Assembly (NCBI RefSeq): GCF_945605565.1
Contig: NZ_OX216966.1
Location: forward strand, 3,898,001 to 3,962,000
Source of the DNA: Paenibacillus dendritiformis
GTDB taxonomy: Bacteria; Bacillota; Bacilli; Paenibacillales; Paenibacillaceae
Direction of reading: 5' to 3'
DNA: 64,000 nt
Part shown: in pieces, positions 17,241 through 25,581 of the stretch
Layout of the letters: each line of letters starts with the position of its first letter
Position numbering within the stretch: position 1 is the stretch's first letter
Notes under the pieces: model-generated
Told to the model about the DNA's origin: nothing
The model's database searches: none
Seen by the model: the letters and a program-made list of their open reading frames with translations, nothing else
Made by a program: the position numbers and the translations under genes

Positions 17241-18559
17241 GAGCGACACCGCTCATCGCATTTGCTTCACGTTATCTCCATACGCTGCGCATCGGGAGGA
17301 TTCGCTCCCGGTCTGCGCTGGAGCGGTGGCAGGAGCGGAAAATCGTGCGCCATATCGCGACAGTGCGCGCGCGATCCTCTTTTTACCGCGAGCTGTGGGA
17401 AGGATGGCCCGACACGGAGTGGAGACAATTTCCGATTATCGAGAAAGCGGAGATGATGACGCATTTCGATCGGCTGAACACGGTCGGCGTCTGCAAGGAG
17501 GAGGCGCTGGAGATCGCGCTGCGGGCGGAGCGTACCCGGGATTTCCGCTCCGCCATCGGCTCGGTCACGATCGGGCTGTCGTCGGGAACGAGCGGGAACC
17601 GCGGCCTGTTCATCGTCAGCGAGCGGGAACATCTCGCCTGGGCGGGAACTGTCCTGGCGAAGCTGCTGCCGGGAGCGCTGCTGCGCGGCGAACGGATCGC
17701 CTTCTTCCTCCGGGCGGACAGCAAGCTGTATCAGAGCGTGCGGCAGGGCCGGCTGCAATTCGCCTTTTTCGATCTGCTGTCTTCGTATGACGAGCATATC
17801 GAACGGTTGAATGCGTTGCGCCCGACCGTCGTCGTAGGGCCGCCATCCCTGCTGCGGATGCTGGCGGCCTCCCGAAGCGCGGGGGAGCTGCCGATCCGGC
17901 CCCGCAAGATCATCTCGGTCGCGGAAGTGCTCGATCCGCTCGACCGCGCCTTCATCGAAGCCGCCTTCGAGCAGCGGCTTCACCAGGTGTACCAATGCAC
18001 CGAGGGCTTTCTCGCGTCGACCTGCGCTTACGGCACGATTCATATCAATGAGGATATCGTTCACATTGACAAGGAATACGTTGACGCGGCTCACGGCAAA
18101 TTTGTTCCGATTGTGACCGATTTTTCCCGTCTTGCGCAGCCCATTATCCGCTATCGGCTGAACGATATGCTGACGGAGAAAAAGGACGTTTGCCCGTGCG
18201 GATCGCCATTTATGGCCATCGAATCGATCGATGGCCGCTGCGATGATCTGTTCTACGTGCCTGCCGCCGAGGACAGCGGGAAGACGATTCCGTTATTTCC
18301 GGACTTCATCTCCCGGGCGATTATCGGGGCGTCGGACCGGATTGAGGAATATGAGGCGGTGCAGTTGTCGCCGGAGCGGATGCGCGTTGCCCTGCGCATC
18401 GATCCCGCTTCGCGTCCGCAGGCAGAGGAAGCGGTGCGCGCGATGCTGGGCGACCTGTGCCGGCAAGCGGGCTGCCAGCCAATGGGGATCGAGTTCGCGC
18501 CGTATGTGCGAACGGCGGGAGACCGGAAGCTCAGACGAGTGCGGAGGAGTTGGACATGA
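17237..18559 (+). CDS. F390-synthetase-like adenylate-forming enzyme
   Basis: A 440-residue member of the ANL-like group related to coenzyme F390 synthetase and phenylacetate-CoA ligase. The phosphate-binding loop is LSSGTSGNRGLF near residue 118, followed by VVGPPSLLRMLA and the adenylate-binding YQCTEGFLASTC and RYRLNDML. These enzymes activate a carboxylate as an acyl-AMP for transfer. The ATG with AGGAGGGG upstream overlaps the MBL stop (ATGA). With the ketosynthase and OleD-like reductase it could activate a hydroxy acid, a role played in the Ole pathway by OleC, to which it is only distantly similar. It is short for a CoA ligase. Confidence 0.82.
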   Translation: MRATPLIAFASRYLHTLRIGRIRSRSALERWQERKIVRHIATVRARSSFYRELWEGWPDTEWRQFPIIEKAEMMTHFDRLNTVGVCKEEALEIALRAERTRDFRSAIGSVTIGLSSGTSGNRGLFIVSEREHLAWAGTVLAKLLPGALLRGERIAFFLRADSKLYQSVRQGRLQFAFFDLLSSYDEHIERLNALRPTVVVGPPSLLRMLAASRSAGELPIRPRKIISVAEVLDPLDRAFIEAAFEQRLHQVYQCTEGFLASTCAYGTIHINEDIVHIDKEYVDAAHGKFVPIVTDFSRLAQPIIRYRLNDMLTEKKDVCPCGSPFMAIESIDGRCDDLFYVPAAEDSGKTIPLFPDFISRAIIGASDRIEEYEAVQLSPERMRVALRIDPASRPQAEEAVRAMLGDLCRQAGCQPMGIEFAPYVRTAGDRKLRRVRRSWT

Positions 18560-19719
18560 AGACCGATTCCATTTTGCTCTATGATGCGTCCACGATCTCC
18601 GCTCTCGCCTGGCCGGATACCGCGGACGGGCGGTACGCCAAGAGCTTCCTGCTTCCGCTGATGGAACCGGGCGTGTCCGCGTATATCCGCAACGCGAACA
18701 CGAGACTGATGGCATTGAGCGTGGACGGCATGATTCTGCCCGCCACGGTCGGAGACGGGGAATACGGCGACAATACGTTCGTCTGCTCCCCGTACACCCA
18801 TTATGTCCGTTATGCGAAGCAGGAGCTCGACAGGCTCCCGAGCCGGCCGCTGCGGGCGGGCCTGTCGGTTCTGTTGAACGGGATCGGCGCCGGGCTGCGA
18901 GCCGCGCGGTTCGACTCCTGCGTGATGGTCAACAATTGGCTGTTGTCAACCAATCTGTATCCGGAACGGTTTGCGGCGAGCCATATGCGCGATGTCGTCC
19001 GTGTATTGAAGATGCAGTTCCCGCGGCATGCGATTATGCTCCGCTCGCTGACTTCTTCCCTGCATGCCCCTCTGCTGGAGGCTTGCCGCCAAGAAGGCGC
19101 CTGCCTCGTGCCGAGCCGGCAGGTATATCTGCTTCGTCCCGCCGATCCCGAATGGCAAAATGCCAAGGCGCGCTGGCTGCTAAAGCGGGATTATGCGCTG
19201 ATCGAACGGCATGGCTACGCGATCGAAGGTCCCGAGCATATTCAGGAATCGGATGTGCCCCGAATCGAGGAGCTGTACGGCAAGCTCTATCTGGAGAAGT
19301 ACTCGCGCTTCAACCCGGACTTCTCCGCCGACTTCATTCGCCTTGCCCTGCGGGACGGCATTTTGCAGCTTCACGGCTTGCGCAAAGATGGCCGCTTGGA
19401 TGCGGTGCTCGGATTTTTCTGCCGAGACGGGGTAATGACGACGCCGTTGTTCGGCTATGATACGGCGCTGCCGCAGCAGCTTGGCCTGTACCGGATGCTG
19501 TCGGCGGCTCTTCTGGAGCTGGCGCGGGAAAATGGGCATCTGCTGCACGAGAGCTCGGGAGCGGCGCAGTTCAAGCGGAATCGGGGCGCGCGGGCGGATA
19601 TCGAGTACAGCGCCGTGTTCTGCGATCATCTGCCGCCAGGCACGAAGCTCGCGTGGAGATCGCTGGCCGGTCTGCTGACACGCGTCGGCATTCCGGTGAT
19701 GCGCAAATACAAGCTGTAG
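18556..19719 (+). CDS. GNAT/FemAB-like acyltransferase candidate
   Basis: A 387-residue protein not firmly recognised. The C-terminal part (about 200-370), with ESDVPRIEELYGKLYLEKYS, LQLHGLRKDGRLDAVLGFF and ESSGAAQFKRNRGA, looks like the GNAT-fold of BioF2-like acyltransferases that move an acyl or aminoacyl group onto an amine. The N-terminal 190 residues have no motif I know. The ATG overlaps the adenylating-enzyme stop and has GGAGGAG nearby. Found in this operon it may use the activated acyl group. Confidence 0.55.
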   Translation: MKTDSILLYDASTISALAWPDTADGRYAKSFLLPLMEPGVSAYIRNANTRLMALSVDGMILPATVGDGEYGDNTFVCSPYTHYVRYAKQELDRLPSRPLRAGLSVLLNGIGAGLRAARFDSCVMVNNWLLSTNLYPERFAASHMRDVVRVLKMQFPRHAIMLRSLTSSLHAPLLEACRQEGACLVPSRQVYLLRPADPEWQNAKARWLLKRDYALIERHGYAIEGPEHIQESDVPRIEELYGKLYLEKYSRFNPDFSADFIRLALRDGILQLHGLRKDGRLDAVLGFFCRDGVMTTPLFGYDTALPQQLGLYRMLSAALLELARENGHLLHESSGAAQFKRNRGARADIEYSAVFCDHLPPGTKLAWRSLAGLLTRVGIPVMRKYKL

Positions 19720-19733
19720 GGAAGGGGAGACCG

Positions 19734-20603
19734 ATGGAAATGACTAAGCGCGATGCAGGCAAAGCGGCGGATCACCCCGTGGCCTTCGTCACGGGCGCTT
19801 CGAGCGGGTTCGGCATGCTGGCCTCCGTGAAGCTGGCGGAGCAGGGATACCGGGTAATTGCGACGATGCGGGGCACGTCCCGGCCGGAGGCATTGGCCGC
19901 ACTGGCGGCGGCACACGGCGTGGAGTCCCGCTTGGAAGTGCGCCGGGTCGATGTTACGGATGCGGCTTCCATCGAAGCGGCCGTGGCGCATGCGCTCGGG
20001 GCCTATGGCCGAATCGACCTGCTCGTCAACAATGCGGGATACGCGCAGGGCGGCTATGTGGAGGACGTGACGATGGAGCAATGGCGGGCGCAATTCGAGA
20101 CGAACGTGTTCGGTGCGATTGCCGCCGCGAAGGCAGTGCTGCCCCATATGCGGGAGCAAGGCCGCGGCACGATCATCAATATCGGAAGCATCAGCGGCCG
20201 GATCGCGTTTCCCGGCTACGCGCCGTATGCCGCGGCCAAGTTCGCGATCGAGGGCTTCAGCGAGTCGCTTCGGTTGGAAATGAAGCCGTATGGCGTCGAT
20301 GTGGTCCTGATCGAACCTGGCGCGTATCCGACGAATATCTGGGAGAAGGGATTCTCGTCCATGGCGGTAGACGATGCTTCCCCATACCGGAACCGTCTGG
20401 AGAACATCCTGCGCTTCTCCAGGCAAAGCGCCTCCTCCAAGGCCGATCCATGGGAAGTCGCCCATCTGATCGCGCGCATCGCGGCGGACAAGCGGCCGCG
20501 CTTCCGCTATCCGATCGGGAGCGGGGCGCGCCTTCTCCTTGCGGCGAAGGCGCTTCTGCCATGGGCGCTCATTGAGAAGGCGGTCATGCGCATCCTTCGC
20601 TGA
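19734..20603 (+). CDS. Short-chain dehydrogenase/reductase, last gene of the operon
   Basis: A 289-residue classical SDR. The cofactor loop is TGASSGFG near residue 20, NNAGYAQGG near 100, and the active site is Ser in IGSISGRIAF with Y-x3-K in YAPYAAAKFAIEG near 164. Such enzymes interconvert ketones and alcohols with NAD(P)H. GGGGAGA precedes the ATG and the gap from the previous gene is 14 bases, so it belongs to the same transcript. No clear terminator hairpin was found in the next 170 bases. Confidence 0.88.
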   Translation: MEMTKRDAGKAADHPVAFVTGASSGFGMLASVKLAEQGYRVIATMRGTSRPEALAALAAAHGVESRLEVRRVDVTDAASIEAAVAHALGAYGRIDLLVNNAGYAQGGYVEDVTMEQWRAQFETNVFGAIAAAKAVLPHMREQGRGTIINIGSISGRIAFPGYAPYAAAKFAIEGFSESLRLEMKPYGVDVVLIEPGAYPTNIWEKGFSSMAVDDASPYRNRLENILRFSRQSASSKADPWEVAHLIARIAADKRPRFRYPIGSGARLLLAAKALLPWALIEKAVMRILR

Positions 20604-20723
20604 TCGGGCTTCCGTGGGAGAAGGCGATCAGGGCTCTCTGCCAAAGCTCTCTGCCAAATAATTCGCCGCTCTATGCAACCTTCTGCGAATCATCTCCGTC
20701 TGAGAGTGTGAAAAAGCGGTCAA

Positions 20724-20739
20724 CCAATTGCGCAATTGG
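20724..20739. promoter_or_regulatory. Perfect palindrome upstream of the stalk-domain gene
   Basis: CCAATTGCGCAATTGG is a perfect 16-base palindrome 41 bases before the start codon. It could be an operator. Confidence 0.35.
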
Positions 20740-20780
20740 AGTCCATGATATGACCTGCACTCCAGAGAGGATGACGTCGA

Positions 20781-21743
20781 ATGAACAAAACCATCACCGC
20801 TTCTCTCGCTTTGGCGATCGCTCTGATGAGCGCACAATCTTTGGCCGGGCCGGTGAGCGCGATGAACGAACAAGGAACGGCAGTTCCCGTGGCACAAGAA
20901 CGTAATTTTTATGATGCATATGTGAAGCAGTTCGTCCATAACGATAACGGAGAGATCATCGGCACGACCCGCGAGACGAGCCTCAATCAGGACTGGCTGA
21001 AACTCGTCTCCGAGCGGTACAGCTTGACCGTTGACGGCCAGAGCGTCGATGCCGGCGCTGTCCTGGACGGTAACTACCTCCTCATTCCGCTGCGGCCGGT
21101 CATGGAGGAGATGGGGTACGAATTGACATGGAACGCCGAGAACAAGTCGGTCGAAGCCGTAAAGGGTGCCCTATGGACGAGCGTGGAGCTGAATAAGGAT
21201 CAGTACAATTACGCGAAGATTCCGATCCAGCTTGGCAAAGCTCCCGTGATCAAAGAAAATAGGATGTACGTGCCGCTGCAATTTGCAGGCGGAGTACTGA
21301 AGGCGGATGTGAGCTTGAATGAGCAAGGCGATATCACGATCCAGAGCCGGCCGGATCAGATCCCGGAAGATTCCTTCGGCGGCATGCATTGGGTGATCGT
21401 CGTCAATGGCGAAGGCATCGGCGTCCCGTCTGAGGACGTATTCACGACGGAAGATGACGTGATGGTGCCGGCGGAAGCGATCGGGAAGGCGCTTGGCTAT
21501 ACGGTCGAGAATAACAAGGAGACAGGCGCCTGCGAATTCGTGCGCGGCGCGAAATGGATCGCCTTGAAGGAAGGCGGGACCACGGCCGCCGTCGGCAAAA
21601 TGAACGTCGAATTGAAAACGGCCCCGATCGTCAAGGACGGCAAGCTGTATCTTCCGTTCAGCTCGCTTGCGGATGTATTCAACGTGAAGACGGGCATCGA
21701 TCCGACCGGCGTCATTGGAATTCAGGAAGAGTTCTCATCATAG
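20781..21743 (+). CDS. Secreted stalk-domain (copper amine oxidase N-terminal type) protein
   Basis: A 320-residue exported protein with a signal peptide (MNKTITASLALAIALMSAQS..., cleavage likely after about residue 28). It contains three copies of the stalk-domain pattern: LIPLRPVMEEMGYELTWNAENKSVEA near 95, MYVPLQFAGGVLKADV near 155 and LYLPFSSLADVFNVKTG near 295, with a fourth degenerate unit (VMVPAEAIGKALGYTVE) near 225. Paenibacillus encodes many such proteins; the domain is thought to bind surfaces or partners and shows no enzyme site. AGAGAGG precedes the ATG. It is monocistronic. Confidence 0.88.
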   Translation: MNKTITASLALAIALMSAQSLAGPVSAMNEQGTAVPVAQERNFYDAYVKQFVHNDNGEIIGTTRETSLNQDWLKLVSERYSLTVDGQSVDAGAVLDGNYLLIPLRPVMEEMGYELTWNAENKSVEAVKGALWTSVELNKDQYNYAKIPIQLGKAPVIKENRMYVPLQFAGGVLKADVSLNEQGDITIQSRPDQIPEDSFGGMHWVIVVNGEGIGVPSEDVFTTEDDVMVPAEAIGKALGYTVENNKETGACEFVRGAKWIALKEGGTTAAVGKMNVELKTAPIVKDGKLYLPFSSLADVFNVKTGIDPTGVIGIQEEFSS

Positions 21744-21780
21744 ACAACAAGAGATAAACATACTTAAGATATGAAAAAGG

Positions 21781-21837
21781 AAAAGACATGCTTCGGAGAA
21801 AATCCCGGACCAAGGGAAAGCTCCTGGCATGTCTTTT
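21781..21837 (+). terminator. Terminator after the stalk-domain gene
   Basis: AAAAGACATGC and GCATGTCTTTT form a perfect 11-bp stem around a 35-base loop. Confidence 0.6.
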
Positions 21838-21983
21838 ATTGTGCAATGACGAAGGAAGAGCAGCAAATACAACAATCCTGCATCTGCTGCGCTTGAATAC
21901 ACGAATTGAAGTACGTTTTCTAAACCTAGACATATGATGTTATTACAAACGCCTATGAAACGTCTATGGAGGGAATGACCAAA

Positions 21984-22886
21984 ATGTACTATGTTCCTCA
22001 AACGTACTTATACCCATATTGCGCGAATCCTGACACATCAATATATCACCCGGACTATACGCTAAGAACTCAACAAGAATACTTTCAACAAGTATTTGAT
22101 GCTATACTTTCCGGAATACAAAGAGAAGCTTCAGCTATTGATCTTTATCGTCGATTAGCCGATGCGGCGCCAAACTATAACCATAGAAATAACATTCTAA
22201 ATGCCTTGGAATACAAAAAAATGCATTTAAAACGATTTACAGATCTTTATACCTCGCTTACTGGAAGACAGCCTATCTACCAAATGGATAGAGTGTTTTT
22301 TCATAGTTATAGAGAAGGTCTAATGCAGGCCCATGAAGCAGGATTGCAGGGTTATGAAGAATATAGAAAGAACTGTTCGCTTACTCAGTACCCGCTGGTT
22401 CAAAATGTCTTTTTACATGCCTCTTCTCGAGAAAAAGAAAATGCTGCCCGATTTGCTTCTTTGCGTGAGGAAGTCTTGAAGGATTATGGATCCACGCCGT
22501 TTGTCGTTAATATCGAGAAGGTTACTAAGCAAAATAATACGTACCGTACCGCCTTGTGGACAGGAAACTATTTTCAGGTGACGGTAATGAGTATCAACGT
22601 TGGAGATGACATCGGGTTAGAAGTTCATCCGGCAACCGATCAATTCATACGTATTGAAGAAGGACACGGACTTGTTCAAATGGGTGATAGCAAAGACAAG
22701 TTGGACTTCGAGCAAGAAGCCTATGATGATTATGCAATCATGATACCTGCTGGAAAATGGCACAATTTGACCAATATAGGCAATAAGCCACTTAAAATTT
22801 ACGTTATCTATGCGCCGCCTGAGCATCCGTATGGTACAGTTCATGAAACCAAAGCAGTTGCAATGGCTTCTGAAAAAAACCACTAA
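21984..22886 (+). CDS. Ferritin-like / cupin fusion protein
   Basis: A 300-residue protein with two domains. Residues 30-165 look like a ferritin-like four-helix bundle (REASAIDLYRRLADAAP, ALEYKKMHLKRFTDLYTSL, spaced E and H). Residues 185-280 are a cupin barrel: MSINVGDDIGLEVHPATDQFIRIEEG and later IPAGKWHNLTN supply the His/Glu metal ligands. A metal-dependent protective or oxidative role is plausible but unproven. The ATG at 21984 is ten bases after GGAGGG; earlier in-frame ATGs at 21966 and 21975 lie on top of that site. The Tyr-rich start is like spore-coat proteins. Base composition is clearly more AT-rich than the preceding operon. Confidence 0.75.
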   Translation: MYYVPQTYLYPYCANPDTSIYHPDYTLRTQQEYFQQVFDAILSGIQREASAIDLYRRLADAAPNYNHRNNILNALEYKKMHLKRFTDLYTSLTGRQPIYQMDRVFFHSYREGLMQAHEAGLQGYEEYRKNCSLTQYPLVQNVFLHASSREKENAARFASLREEVLKDYGSTPFVVNIEKVTKQNNTYRTALWTGNYFQVTVMSINVGDDIGLEVHPATDQFIRIEEGHGLVQMGDSKDKLDFEQEAYDDYAIMIPAGKWHNLTNIGNKPLKIYVIYAPPEHPYGTVHETKAVAMASEKNH

Positions 22887-22904
22887 TTAAATTGAATTAA
22901 TAAA

Positions 22905-22928
22905 GGGAAGCCATAAGAGTGGCTTCCC
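22905..22928. terminator. Bidirectional terminator
   Basis: GGGAAGCCA and TGGCTTCCC form a perfect 9-bp stem around TAAGAG between two converging genes. A T-rich stretch follows on the + strand (TTCTATTTT) and A-rich sequence precedes it, so it can serve both. Confidence 0.7.
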
Positions 22929-22947
22929 CGTTCTATTTTCCCGCCTC

Positions 22948-23928
22948 TTATGCGCTCTGCTCCTTGCCGGCAGCTCCAGGCTTCGCCGGCGCGAACCGCC
23001 GTCCCGACAAGCTGGTCGCCATCATGCCGATAATGACAATGATCATACCCGCCATGGACCAGCCCTGCGGGAATGAGCCGTTCAACAGCAGCACTTCGCC
23101 CAGCACGGTAAATACCATCGTGCCGGATTGGGTCGATTCGACCGCGGCCAACAGCATCGCGTTATGCTTCGCCATATCGGTGGCGAGGAAGAACAACAGG
23201 CTGGCGATCACGCCGGAGCAGATGGCGAGCAGCAGCGCCTGCAGCAGCTGCGGGCTTGTCGGCCAGCCGACGGTTGCCGTTCCGTACGAGCCAAGCAGGA
23301 TCGCGATCGGCAGACTGCTGATCGCCATGCCCAGCGTGCGCTGGAAGGTGTCCAGCCTGCCGTGGCACAGCTCCATCATCTTGCGGTTGCCGAGCGGATA
23401 GAGGAAGGCGGCGACGAGCACCGGAAGGAAGCCCGCCAGCAGCTCGGACATCGTAATTTGCCCCGCTTCGGTCACTTGCATGAGGATGACCCCGATTAAT
23501 ATAATGACAGATATACGCAAGCTTTTATAGGGAATGGCCTGCCGCACTTGGCGCGGCCCATCCGGCCCAGGCACGGTAACGAAAAAGAGCGGCGACAGCA
23601 AGGCTCCCGCCAGTATTGTAATCTGCCACGTTCCGGAAGTGAGCCAGGACGGGGCGTAGACCGCCGCGAAGCTGAGCAGCGAGTAGAAGCCGACGCCGCC
23701 AAGGGTGCCCCAGAGCAGCCATTGCAGCGGATGCTTGCGCATCTCGCGGAACAGGCCCGCCAGGTTGCCGCGGAAGGCGACGATGGCGATCAGAAAGGGA
23801 AGCGCCAGCAGAAAACGGAGCGACGCGGTCCATGCCCAACTCGTGCCGGACAGGTTCATGGCGCGATTGATGATAAAGGTCGCCGAGAAGAACAGCGACG
23901 ATAATATGCCAACGATGATGGCTCTCAT
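22948..23928 (-). CDS. DMT-superfamily exporter (EmrE/EamA-like, multidrug type)
   Basis: A 326-residue membrane protein with ten hydrophobic segments in two repeats. The first begins IVGILSSLFFSATFIINRAMNLSG, and the second includes LAGFLPVLVAAFLYPLGNRKMM. Members export drugs or metabolites. The start MRAIIVG was chosen because GAGGTGAG lies four bases upstream; the longer frame from 23958 has no such site. It is divergent from an XRE-cupin regulator gene, with a shared 115-base region, which suggests local control. Confidence 0.85.
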   Translation of the reverse strand: MRAIIVGILSSLFFSATFIINRAMNLSGTSWAWTASLRFLLALPFLIAIVAFRGNLAGLFREMRKHPLQWLLWGTLGGVGFYSLLSFAAVYAPSWLTSGTWQITILAGALLSPLFFVTVPGPDGPRQVRQAIPYKSLRISVIILIGVILMQVTEAGQITMSELLAGFLPVLVAAFLYPLGNRKMMELCHGRLDTFQRTLGMAISSLPIAILLGSYGTATVGWPTSPQLLQALLLAICSGVIASLLFFLATDMAKHNAMLLAAVESTQSGTMVFTVLGEVLLLNGSFPQGWSMAGMIIVIIGMMATSLSGRRFAPAKPGAAGKEQSA

Positions 23929-23959
23929 TTGTCTCACCTCATTGATAATCATTTTCATT

Positions 23960-24020
23960 TAACTACAGTAAAGAATAATATACTATAATAAACAAAAAGT
24001 AAACTATAATATTTAATTAA
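23960..24020. promoter_or_regulatory. Shared promoter/operator between the exporter and XRE-cupin genes
   Basis: Three related pieces ACTACAGTAA, ACTATAATAA and ACTATAATAT lie in this AT-rich stretch; the last contains TATAAT at about 24006, a likely -10 for the regulator. They are candidates for the XRE protein's own binding sites. Confidence 0.4.
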
Positions 24021-24044
24021 TCTATGGTAAAGGTGTGGTGCGGC

Positions 24045-24614
24045 ATGAAGCCTGTCCATGAAGATGAGACGAAAATGCTGATGCAGTCGGTCGGCTGCAA
24101 CCTCCGCAAGCTGCGCAAGGAGCGGAAGCTGAGTCTGGAGGAGCTCGCGGCGCTAACCGGGGTAAGCAAATTAACGCTCGGCAATATCGAGCGCGGAGAC
24201 ACGAATCCGACGATCGGGATGATGTGGAAAATTTCCAAGCAGCTTGAGGTCCCGTTAATGGCGCTGTTGAAGCCGGGAAATGCGGTATCGATCTCCCGTG
24301 CCGGCGAAGGGCCGAAATATGACAGCGACCATCCAGGCTGGACGCTTGAGCCGATGTTCAGCGATGTCAGGGAGAAGCTGGAGATGCATCGCGCGTATGT
24401 ACAGCCGCATACCGTCTACATCCCGGAGAACCATCACGCCGGCACGATCGAGATCGTGACGGTTATGGCAGGGTCGATCGAATTAACGATCGGAGAGAAG
24501 ACGTATTCACTGCAAACCTTTGATTCCATCCAATTCTCGGCGACGGAATCCCACCGCTACCACAATGCCGGCGGGGAAGAAGCGGTATTGCATTTGACGA
24601 TGTGTTACCCTTGA
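24045..24614 (+). CDS. XRE-family regulator with cupin domain
   Basis: A 189-residue regulator: HTH-3 at about 10-65 (LRKLRKERKLSLEELAALTGVSKLTLGNIERGDTNPTI, written here in part) and a cupin at about 100-185 (TIEIVTVMAGSIELTIGEKTY...). The cupin is expected to sense a small ligand. The ATG at 24045 follows AAGGTG by nine bases; the ATG at 24024 would fall right behind the likely -10 and has no ribosome site. It probably controls the divergent DMT exporter. Confidence 0.85.
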   Translation: MKPVHEDETKMLMQSVGCNLRKLRKERKLSLEELAALTGVSKLTLGNIERGDTNPTIGMMWKISKQLEVPLMALLKPGNAVSISRAGEGPKYDSDHPGWTLEPMFSDVREKLEMHRAYVQPHTVYIPENHHAGTIEIVTVMAGSIELTIGEKTYSLQTFDSIQFSATESHRYHNAGGEEAVLHLTMCYP

Positions 24615-24791
24615 CGGGAGAGGGGAAGCGAAAACAACAGCCTATGAGGTACAGCTTGCTGGGAGCACGGCGTGCGCCCAATACGCAAAAAAAGAAACCG
24701 TTTTATCGAGATTCCGGTTGAACTGGGCATTCACATATACACTTTACCCATGACAGTAATACAATGTGGCAAAACCAAGAGGAGGTTTATC

Positions 24792-25208
24792 ATGGCGAGT
24801 GTTAGAGCGAGTGCGCAGTTCAGAAGATTATGTAATCAGTTTACCAGAATATTAGGAGGGGTGGGTGAAATTACTCCTGGGCCCGTCTGTTTTGTCAACC
24901 GTGCGAGAAGGCTGAGAGTGACAATTCTGGGGAGACGGACAAATTCTCCTTTGGTTGGTCATCAGCTCTTCTCCTTCGAATCGCTGGATCGATCCGGACG
25001 CGCCCTTTGTCTAGGTGAAACAGCTGTATTCCAGAATCAGGCGAACCGGTTAATTCGCAATCTTCAACGGAACGGAATTACAGTAACGGCACTCCACAAC
25101 CACTGGTTAAATGAAAGCCCCCGTTTGATGTACATCCACTGGCAGTCCATTGACAATCCGATCGACTTTGCAAGAAAAACGAAGCGATCGATTGCTTTCT
25201 TGGGCTAA
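24792..25208 (+). CDS. DUF1259 (LppY/LpqO-like) protein
   Basis: A 138-residue protein with the DUF1259 pattern near the C-terminus: GETAVFQNQANRLIRNLQRNGITVTALHNHWL, split here as QANRLIRNLQRNGITVTALH and NHWLNESPRLMYIHW. The ALHNH and YIHW His residues are conserved in the family, whose function is unknown. Related proteins are often about 280 residues with two such units, so this is a single-unit form. GGAGG precedes the ATG by six bases; a longer frame from 24672 has no ribosome site and a non-conserved basic start. Confidence 0.75.
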   Translation: MASVRASAQFRRLCNQFTRILGGVGEITPGPVCFVNRARRLRVTILGRRTNSPLVGHQLFSFESLDRSGRALCLGETAVFQNQANRLIRNLQRNGITVTALHNHWLNESPRLMYIHWQSIDNPIDFARKTKRSIAFLG

Positions 25209-25358
25209 CCTCAATGTAGGGCCATTCCATGCCTGGGAAGAGGCCGCCTTTCTCCAAGCGTGCCGACCCGCATCCTTGCGGTGCTTGGTGAAGACGGCTC
25301 TCCCTCCCAAAGCATTTCGTTTAAACCTCCCGACAGTTCTTTCAGGGGTCTACAGCTG

Positions 25359-25462
25359 GCCAAGCAGCCGCTCCCATTGCTCCATCACTTCGGCAGTCGG
25401 CCGTACATACTGTTCCGGTGTGCCTATTTTGATCATTTGTTCGAGAATGTATGACAGCAGGC
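25359..25462 (-). pseudogene. Possible C-terminal remnant of an unidentified protein
   Basis: Read on the minus strand, codons give LEQMIKIGTPEQYVRPTAEV and then MEQWERLLGQL before a stop. The sequence is protein-like but the frame is closed about 12 codons upstream. The rest of the 25209-25581 gap shows nothing. Confidence 0.3.
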
Positions 25463-25581
25463 AAGGGCAGATGCAGGAGATTAACTAAAACTGGAGAATA
25501 AGATAACATGCAGTAGACGCTGCCAGGAAATCGCAAGTTATTCATGGCATTAACTATTTCATTGAAAGGGCATAGGAGAAG

